25,137 bases of DNA. Origin: Chara braunii. Its lineage: Eukaryota > Streptophyta > Charophyceae > Charales > Characeae. This document shows, piece by piece, positions 19,167 through 25,137 of this stretch; within the stretch, counting starts at the first letter, position 1; each line of letters starts with the position of its first letter. The notes beneath the pieces are model-generated. The model searched no databases and was not told where the DNA came from. It was given only the letters and a program-made list of their open reading frames with translations. The stretch spans positions 318,437 through 343,573 of the forward strand of contig BFEA01000638.1 of the NCBI GenBank assembly GCA_003427395.1. The letters run 5' to 3'. The translations under genes were made by a program, and so were the position numbers.

Positions 19167-19940
19167 TTATATTATCTGGAATATACATTGGATTGCAAAC
19201 TTTGGTAAATGAATTTGTCGACGCGGGTTAAATAATGCATTGTTACATTCTTTGCACATGTTCATTGTTATATTTTGATTTGTTTCAATATTGATACCAT
19301 TTTTAGATAGCATAATATTTTTTAATAAAGGACATAGACCGCAACAATCATAATGCTTTATAAGATCAGGATGTAATGAATATTTATAACTATGTAAATA
19401 TTTATGCATATACTTTAGAATATTGGAATTACACGGTGATTATTTATGAATGTCAATTTGTAATACTAATTCGTCATAAACACAACATGTCACTTCTACT
19501 AGTTGTGCAGGGTTCAATTGCTGCGATACATGTTTTGCAAGTTCGTTTTTTTTTAATTGAGAAATTGGTAAAATGAATGTTAGAGAATTAATGTTTTTTG
19601 TATGATCGTTGCGTGAACGTGCGAGTGTTTTTAAACGTATGTGTTCGATTGGTTTATTTATATTTTTATTTGTTATAGATATATCAGTAATATTATTTGA
19701 TGATGATATATTTAATTGTCTTCATGCAAGAACTTTTAAACGTATATCTTTAATTGGTTGATTTGAAATTTGATTTGTATTAGATATATTTGAAATATCA
19801 TTTGATAGTATTCTATTTGATAATTTTGTATTTGGTACTATGTTTGTTTTTATTATGTGAGTGTGTAAAAGATATTTTTGAGGAGCTAATTGTTTTATGC
19901 GTATATGTTTATTTTTTAACTTATCTAATGATTTTAACAA
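19167..19940 (-). pseudogene. Helitron N-terminal region: short repeats and Cys-rich segment
   Basis: A single frame runs from 19940 to about 19190, interrupted by TGA (19722-19724) and TAA (19440-19442). Its first half holds three imperfect repeats ending HIRIKQLA, DIRLKVLA and HIRLKTLA. In the second the TGA sits where the third has Arg. The second half has CCGLCPLL and MCKECNNALFN…HLPKFAI, resembling the zinc-binding C-x-x-C … IP-x-x-A segment (DUF6570-like) found upstream of Helitron_like_N in many Helitrons. The frame shifts just after PKFAI. The 5' end is lost at the junction with the gypsy element. Confidence 0.7.
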
Positions 19941-19959
19941 TTTAGTATTTTGTGATATT

Positions 19960-21561
19960 GAGTCAATTGCCGACTACAGACAACGCTTCCAGGCTCAACT
20001 CGCGTTCATCGAGGCTGAGGAACAACGCCAGCTGGCAACCGAGGCTACCCGCGTACAGGCTGAAGCTGTGGCAACAACAGAGAAGTTGCGGCTACAAACC
20101 GAAGCAGACGCAGATGCCCAGACTCGCCGCAAGGAAGCCCAAGATCTGCTGCAGCGGCATGAAGCCAACAACATCGAGAGACTCAAGTTCTGACACTTTG
20201 AACCGAACAGCGACGACGGAACACCGGAAGAGCAGCATAAGGAGTTCCTCTCAAAACTCGTGACACGGTTGTTGTATGCTTGCAACTACCAATGGTCCGA
20301 GTTAGAGAGACAGAACCAGGAACTGCAACAACAGTACCAGGATCTGAAGACACGGCACCAGGAGTTGGCGAACCTCCGCCGGATGGTGCAGAGCCACGAG
20401 GATGCTACACGGACACTCTATTTTCGTGTACTGGACCTGGAACAAGCTGTACCAGGACCAGATGCTGGGGCTTCCAACAGTGCACCCTCTAGCCACCAAC
20501 TCGAGGAACGGGTTGACCACGTAGTGGCAATGCTGGGCAACATCAACACCTTCGGGGCGCCAACCACCATCAGCAGCCAGCTGGACACGTTGAAGACAGA
20601 GATCCAGCAACTGCAGTCGACGAACACGGATGGCAACAATCCAAAGCAATACAAGATGCCAACCTTTCAACTGGAGAAGTTCGACGACTACACGCATCAG
20701 GACCCGGTGCTCTGGTGGGAAGCTTTCATGACGCAATTGTGGATTCTGCTTGTCGCCAAGCACGCGTAAATCGGCGCCCTGTTCATGAACTCAAAGGGCG
20801 GATGTCAGATCTGGTTAACTCACCTGGCAGCCACCCACGGCGTCGACGTCGCAGATCTGAAGGACAAGATCACATGGGAAGAGTTGACACGGCTGTGGAA
20901 GAAGCGGTTCATCATCGACGACGCACCAGCACTTGCCATCAACCGTCTCTTCACCAGGTCTCAGGGCAACACAGCAACACGTGACTGGCTCACGGAATGG
21001 CAGAAGATCGCGGCAGTGCCCGATCTGGACTTACCATTCACGCATCTACGCCGTGAGCTCTACAAAAGGTCATGTGCTGCACTGAGCCAGACACTTGGTG
21101 ACCGCGAGCAGTATACCATTTTCGCCGAGATCATTGACAAGGCGAGAGAGATCATCAAGACCAACAGGTCGGCTGCACACGAGAAGTCAACATGGCAGCC
21201 AACCTATGAGGAGAAGGTGAGAACCGGTCCGTGACAGCAGCAGTTCGCTGCAGTCCAATCGGACAACACTGTGGAAGACCCGGCAGCCACCCAAGCGTCA
21301 TGTGAGGGAGATCAGGTGGTTGCTGTCCAGCCGCGAAGCAACAACAAACCCCGAGTGAACGGGAAGGCGAAATCAGCATCGCCGGCCGGAAATGGACAGC
21401 CATCACCACCATGGGTCAAGTTTGGCTTGACCGAGGCCAACTACAAGTACCGCGGCCGTTACGGCTGCTGCTACTGGTGCAACAGCACCAAGCACAAGAC
21501 CTCCCTATGCCAGGATCAGGCCAAGGAGGATGTGCGGCCTCGTCTTAACTCGGGAAACTGA
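19960..21561 (+). pseudogene. gag: Gypsy gag with CCHC zinc knuckle, three internal stops
   Basis: Gag would form the capsid and bind element RNA. One frame runs 1.6 kb with in-frame TGA (20191-20193), TAA (20767-20769) and TGA (21232-21234), each explicable as a C-to-T change (or TGG to TGA). It begins with long coiled-coil sequence rich in Glu, Gln and Ala (IEAEEQRQLATEATRVQAEA). A capsid-like part follows (DPVLWWEAFMTQL, ITWEELTRLWKKRFI, RDWLTEWQKI). It ends with the knuckle CYWCNSTKHKTSLC (C-x2-C-x4-H-x4-C, about 21470-21511). The frame shifts near 21550 into protease. The initiation codon is absent, as the 5' part is truncated. Confidence 0.85.
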
Positions 21562-22430
21562 GTTTCGCGGGAGGTGAGGCGACTCTACCCCCCACTCCGC
21601 CAGATTCGGCCGCCTTGCTAGCGGCCTCCTACACATCTGGGGAAAAGGCGAATGTCGTAAGTTCTCGATATGCTTACGAGGACTATGTTGTCCACTTGGT
21701 CCCACCGCTGGACCAACCGCTCCACGTGCAACAATCTACCGCATGCACGGTTTCATCACCATCGGCAACCGATTCGGCAGCTTCGCCGCCATCTACCGCC
21801 GGGGATTCAACGTCATGGTCAAGACTTGAAGAGCTCGACCCGTTGACTTTTGAGGACTTCCAATGGATGCCCCTGCCCCGGTCCGGTCGATTGCCGAAAC
21901 CGCATTGCAACGTGCTCAAAGCACAATTGTGGGATTACTTGCACACTGCAGTACGGACTCCGTTGATGGACGCCGGAGTAGAGGTTGTCGACCTTCACGC
22001 CTACATTGCGAAGACCGACCGTGAGTTCAAGATGCAGCGGTACGACGACATCGACGCACCATTGCTATATGTACGCATTCAGATCGGAGAGGCGACCTGC
22101 AGCGCTTTGATCGATTGCGGAGCATCTCGCAACTACATGAGTCAGGACTTCATGGTACGCGCCGGCCTTGGCCCACAAGTCCGAAGGAAGTCCCAGCCCA
22201 CGCAAGTCACATTGGCAGACGGTCACACGCACAAGTTAATGGACCGGTGCATTGATGACGTCCCAATGTACTTTGCCCCTCACGCAAGTGAGGCGGTGTC
22301 CTTTGACATTCTGGACACCAAATTCGACATGATCTTGGGCATGTCATGGCTGCGAAGCGAGGACCACCCAGTGAATTTCTACCGCCGCACCGTTCACGTT
22401 CGTGATCGGAACGGAGTATGTCCCATGCAC
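21562..22430 (+). pseudogene. Gypsy aspartic protease region
   Basis: The retropepsin would process the polyprotein. The open frame (start without Met, upstream of LLAASYTSGEKAN) has a variable linker and then the active-site block ALIDCGASRNYMS (about 22108-22146). This is a D-S/T-G-type motif with Cys at the Ser/Thr position and the catalytic Asp kept. ILDTKFDMILGMSWL (the ILGM-x-WL strand of retropepsins) follows. The frame is lost near 22420, where coding moves to the next frame without loss of sequence. Confidence 0.85.
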
Positions 22431-23235
22431 GGTAGCTCCTCCTCACCCTTCAGTCAGCTGTCACGTGGTATCCGCCGCAAGCATGCGAGCTTCCATCATC
22501 AGAGACGACATCGAGGAGATGGGGGTGTGTTTTCTCCACGCCCTCCCGCCCCATGACGCTTCATCGACGAACCCTTCTTCGGATCCACGCATCACCGAGC
22601 TTCTCGACGCCTACAGCGACGTGTTCGAGGGCCCGCACGGAGTAATACCGGATCGGCCCATCCGCCACGAGATCATCCTCGAGGACGGGGCCGTACCTCC
22701 ACGCGGTTGCATCTACCGAATGAGCGAGGAAGAGTTAAGTGTGCTTCGGGCACAACTCGACGACCTTCTGGAGAAAGGTTGGATTCGGCCTAGCTCATCG
22801 TCATACGGTGTTCCTGTTCTCTTCGTCCGGAAGAAGAACAAGGATTTGCGGTTGTGCATCGATTATCGCAAGCTCAACGCGCAGACGATCAGAAACGCAG
22901 GCTCTCTCCTACACATCGACGATCTTCTCGAGCGACTGGGCGGCGCCAAGTTCTTCTCCAAGCTCGATCTCAAGTCGGGATATCACCAACTCGAGATTCG
23001 GCAGGAGGATCGCTACAAGACTGCGTTCAAGACGCGATATGGGCATTTCGAATGGCCGGTTATGCCATTTGGCCTTACGAATGCCCCGGCCACTTTTCAA
23101 GCAGCTATGACAACGGAGTTCCGACACATGCTGGATCGATACGTACTTATCTACCTCGACGACATCCTGGTGTACAACCGGAGTTTGGAGGAGCATGTGG
23201 AACACCTGCACACCGTTTTGGAGCGGCTACGACAG
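22425..23235 (+). pseudogene. Gypsy reverse transcriptase, C-terminally cut
   Basis: The RT would make element cDNA in the virus-like particle. Fingers and palm are well kept: DVFEGPHGVIPDRPIRHEI, RMSEEELSVLRAQLDDLLEKG, LRLCIDYRKLNAQT, FFSKLDLKSGYHQ, WPVMPFGLTNAPATFQ and the catalytic YLDDILVY (about 23149-23172). Coding similarity ends at HLHTVLERLRQ (23235). The thumb, connection and RNase H are missing. Confidence 0.95.
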
Positions 23236-23254
23236 CCGGAGTTTGGAGGAGCAT
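23178..23254 (+). repeat. 19-bp direct repeat at the RNase H deletion junction
   Basis: The sequence ccggagtttggaggagcat occurs at 23178-23196 (within RT) and again at 23236-23254, exactly where RT sequence ends and pre-integrase sequence (PDFGTLYAQL) begins. The second copy is inserted at the junction of a deletion of roughly 1 kb. Confidence 0.93.
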
Positions 23255-24345
23255 CCGGACTTCGGCACGCTCTATGCACAGCTATCTTCGGATCACCCGC
23301 CGGCCAGCCATTACCGCATTGCCGACGAGTACTTGCTCCTCCACTCGAGAGGCAAGGACTTATTGTGTGTCCCACGAGACCGTCGTCTTCGGACTCGCCT
23401 TCTCGGGGAGTACCATGACTCGCGACTCGCTGGCCATTTCGGAATCAACCGCACTATTGCACGGCTTCGACAACGATTCCGATGGCCTGACCTCATTACC
23501 GATGTCACTCAGTATTGCGACTCTTGCTAAGTTTGCCGACGCAGCAAACCCCGCAACCGCAATCCCTATGGCGAGTTACGCCCGATGCCTATCCCACGGG
23601 AACCCGGTCTCTCCATTGCCATGGACGTCACCGGTCCGTTCCCTCGCGACCGGCTCGGGCACGACGGCATCCTCACGGTTGTGGACCGATTGAGTAAGTA
23701 CGCGCGNTTTCTTCCTTGCAAGTACTACTCCACGGCTCCCGAGCTGGCACGCCTCCTGCACACCGGTTGGATTTATGGCCACGGTGTACCGGAAGACATA
23801 GTCAGTGACCGCGACACTCGCTTCATGTCGACATTTTGGACTGCACTCATGTAGGAGTCCGGCACGAAGATGAAACCAAGTTCGGCTCGGCATCCACAGA
23901 CGGACGGGCAAACGNTCCACAGACGGACGGGCAAACGGAGCGGGCACATCAAACCGCTCAAATGATGCTTCGTACGCTCATCCGTCCGGACCAGAAAGAT
24001 TGGGTTGACCGCCTCCCCGACATCGAGTTCGCCTACAACACTTCGGTGCACACGGTGATCGGCATGACTCCATTCGAGTTGCACCACGGTGGACGGAAAG
24101 GCCGTATCTTCGCCTACCTTCTCCTCCCTCGACCAGCCGACATTGACGCCGCTTGCTCTCCCGCTTCCATCCGGAAGTATAGGGAATTGCTGACTCAAGC
24201 CCGTGCGAACATGCAAAAGGCTAAAGTCCGCATGCAGCAGCAAGCCAACAGGCGTCGCGTGCCATGTCCCATATGCGCCGGTGATCTGGTTTGGGTCTCC
24301 GCGGAAGAGTTTGCACTGGAACAGGATGCTTCCCAAGTGGTTTGG
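23255..24345 (+). pseudogene. Gypsy integrase
   Basis: The integrase would insert cDNA into the genome. The region starts with the linker PDFGTLYAQLSSDHPP…YRIADEYLLL. The zinc domain follows (YHDSRLAGHFG … YCDSC), with TAA in place of a codon after CDSC where CAA is usual. Core residues are seen in AMDVTGPFP (first Asp), IVSDRDTRF (second Asp) and TDGQTERAH (Glu). A TAG at 23852-23854 follows FWTALM, where Gln is expected. A 23-bp duplication containing N (23893-23937) doubles the PQTDGQT motif and shifts the frame. The C-terminal part (CAGDLVWVS) runs to a deletion and frameshift near 24340. Confidence 0.92.
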
Positions 24346-24724
24346 ACCATGGTCTGGGCTCGAGCATCTGACGGTCCATCCAGTCTTTCACGCGTCGAAG
24401 CTGGCAACGTATACACCAGCTAAGAGCGACGACTTCCCGGACCGACGATCGCAGGACCCTCCATCTATGGATGGTCATCAGGAGGTTGACCACGTCATCT
24501 CGAATCGCAAGTACGGCAGCAAGCCACGACAGTACAAAGTTACATTCAGAGCATGCGATCCCGACGACACTCGGTGGATTTCAGGAGCAGATTTGAAAGC
24601 ATCCGCACCGCTGATCTACGCTCACTACGAGCATCAAAGGTTAGCCAAGGGACCTCCACGCCCTGCCCCTCCCACCCGGACTGTGGTCCCTCCCTCAGAC
24701 AGACAGCTTTGCCCTCGCAGGTAA
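24333..24724 (+). pseudogene. Gypsy C-terminal tail with chromodomain-like segment
   Basis: The frame picks up with LPKWFGPWS and HLTVHPVFHASKL, the usual GPF/Y-type end of integrase with an internal deletion. EVDHVISNRKYGSKPRQYKV…TRWISGADL follows, matching the layout of a chromodomain (E-V-x-x-I, Y-x-V-x-F/W, W-x-x-x-x-x-L). Such tails steer integration towards particular chromatin in chromoviruses. The aromatic cage is only partly recognisable, so this is a chromodomain-like call. The ORF ends at TAA 24722-24724, directly before the polypurine tract. Confidence 0.75.
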
Positions 24725-24736
24725 GCTCGGTCTTTC

Positions 24737-24751
24737 AAGGAGGGGGGGGGG
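24737..24751 (+). promoter_or_regulatory. Polypurine tract
   Basis: A 15-base run of purines (aaggagggggggggg) lies immediately before the TG that opens the LTR. In LTR retrotransposons this tract resists RNase H and primes plus-strand synthesis. Confidence 0.9.
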
Positions 24752-25137
24752 TGGCATACTGCGTAGCCACACGGGCCCTGCAGGGCCCGTCCCGCACTTT
24801 CAGCCTAAAATCCTAAAACTTAGGGCTTACACGCCCCGGTCGTTTCAGCCTGAAAGCTGAAATACGAGGGCCTGCAGGCCCTATTCCGTTTCAGCCTCTT
24901 TCTGGGCCCTTCAGGCCCAGAGGCTCTTTAGCCTGGAACGGAGGGCCATTTTCAGGCCCTCATTGTGTTCGACCTACCTAAGACTCAGGCACGGAAACAG
25001 GGTTTCGGGAACAGCCCAGAAATACCCTGTTCCCCACGCCAGCTCGAGCAGGAGCTGCAGCTGCAGCCCCTGCCTCCCTTCGGCATTGGCAAGAGCAGCC
25101 TCCTGGACTGCTCGCCTACAGTCAGGAGGCACACCCG
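24752..25137 (+). repeat. 3' LTR, left portion (runs off the window)
   Basis: Starts TGGCATACTGCG right after the polypurine tract. At least 386 bp are inside the window. It carries perfect palindromes at 24771-24790 (acgggccctgcagggcccgt) and 24867-24882 (agggcctgcaggccct), hairpins at 24901-24921 and 24941-24961, and repeated tttcagcc motifs. No TATA box or polyadenylation signal is obvious in the visible part. The end and any 5' LTR partner are not in the window. Confidence 0.85.

Larger units (their letters stand above)
16790..19940 (-). pseudogene. Helitron Rep/helicase gene, multiply broken
   Basis: Domain order on the minus strand matches the Helitron transposase: Cys-rich N-terminus, Helitron_like_N, then Pif1-family helicase. 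In an intact protein the HUH nuclease (HLHxxxW and YxxxK) lies between the last two. Here the sequence jumps from the start of Helitron_like_N to the helicase N-terminus near 18385, so the nuclease is deleted. At least four frameshifts (about 19.18, 18.935, 18.03 and 17.48 kb) and ten in-frame stops disable it. The stops are mostly at positions where Gln, Arg or Trp is expected. The helicase end runs into the Ulp1-like region through a linker broken by an A-homopolymer near 16632-16640. Confidence 0.85.
10009..19955 (-). mobile_element. Large decayed Helitron-type element (AT-rich block)
   Basis: All recognisable coding remnants between about 10.7 and 19.94 kb lie on the minus strand and share an AT-rich, G-poor coding strand. 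Rep/helicase sequence runs at the upstream end, followed by an Ulp1-type protease and unrecognised genes X and Y. Helitrons move by rolling-circle replication using a Rep nuclease fused to a Pif1-family helicase. Here the Helitron_like_N domain and helicase are visible, while the HUH and tyrosine motifs are gone. I could not identify the termini (5' TC; 3' hairpin plus CTRR). The upstream end abuts a gypsy element at about 19.955 kb, and the downstream limit near 10.0 kb is set by composition only. Treating the whole block as one element is an inference. Confidence 0.6.
19956..25137 (+). mobile_element. Ty3/gypsy retrotransposon with chromodomain-like tail, 5'-truncated
   Basis: The order gag, protease, RT, integrase, chromodomain-like segment, polypurine tract and 3' LTR defines a Ty3/gypsy (Metaviridae-type) plant or algal retrotransposon. 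No 5' LTR, primer-binding site or gag start is present. The gag frame begins abruptly at the composition border with the Helitron block. RNase H is deleted. The element carries five in-frame stops, at least three frameshifts and two N bases. The LTR continues beyond the window. Confidence 0.92.

Noticed and set aside
13288-19940. Alternative genetic code (TAA/TAG as Gln, TGA as a sense codon)
   Set aside because: Stops sit at conserved Gln positions, as in some ulvophyte algae and ciliates. However, TGA falls at Arg positions by paralogue comparison, frameshifts and deletions are also present, and the neighbouring gypsy and LINE show the same pattern. Decay is simpler.
20302-20763. 153-codon minus-strand frame over gag
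   Set aside because: It is antisense to clearly coding gag sequence. Gag shows coiled-coil and zinc-knuckle structure, whereas the antisense frame shows none.
22854-23693. 279-codon plus-strand frame over RT and integrase
   Set aside because: It is an out-of-frame shadow of RT and integrase, whose motifs are all in other frames.
1-25137. tRNA or rRNA genes
   Set aside because: No cloverleaf with a GTTCGA-type T-arm and no rRNA core sequence was noticed on either strand. A covariance-model scan was not possible.

Overview
This window is eukaryotic repeat DNA. I find no intact host gene. Its content is decayed retroelements and one rolling-circle (Helitron-type) DNA transposon, set in microsatellites, minisatellites and A/T tracts. 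The mix of a chromodomain Ty3/gypsy element, an L1-type LINE and a Helitron fits a large, repeat-rich plant or green-algal genome. The wording of the gypsy RT and protease resembles elements I associate with charophyte algae such as Chara, but that is from memory and was not checked by any search.

Layout. 1-58 is a (GA)n microsatellite and 59-509 is GC-rich, minisatellite-like sequence. 510-567 and 6731-6789 are a 59-bp inverted repeat pair. Between them lies an L1-type LINE on the minus strand: ORF1 remnant 5456-6031, ORF2 remnant 1308-5475, and a poly-A tail seen as poly-T at 933-968. 6441-6692 is a two-unit tandem repeat. 7074-7280 is a short poly-A retroposon with an 8-bp target-site duplication. 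7421-9958 holds several local repeats and triplet tracts, plus a hammerhead-ribozyme-like core at 8456-8482.

10.0-19.95 kb is an AT-rich block whose plus strand is poor in C and whose gene remnants all lie on the minus strand. Reading 5' to 3' on that strand: a repeat-containing N-terminus and Cys-rich segment (19.94-19.17 kb), a Helitron_like_N domain (18.94-18.39), a Pif1-type helicase (18.38-16.79), an Ulp1/C48 protease (16.62-15.62), an unrecognised gene X (15.27-14.21), and two to three copies of an unrecognised gene family Y (13.97-13.29, 12.55-12.04, trace at 10.9-10.76). I read this as one large, dead Helitron that carried accessory genes. The HUH/Tyr nuclease core is deleted.

19.96 kb to the window end is a Ty3/gypsy element on the plus strand: gag with a CCHC knuckle, protease, RT, integrase and a chromodomain-like tail, then a polypurine tract at 24737-24751 and the start of the 3' LTR at 24752. 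The 5' LTR is absent, and RNase H is deleted at a junction carrying a 19-bp copy of nearby sequence.

A common thread runs through all three large elements. Their frames are broken mostly by in-frame stop codons, nearly all explicable as CAA, CAG or CGA changed by C-to-T, with comparatively few frameshifts. That is the pattern expected of long-silenced, methylated transposons.
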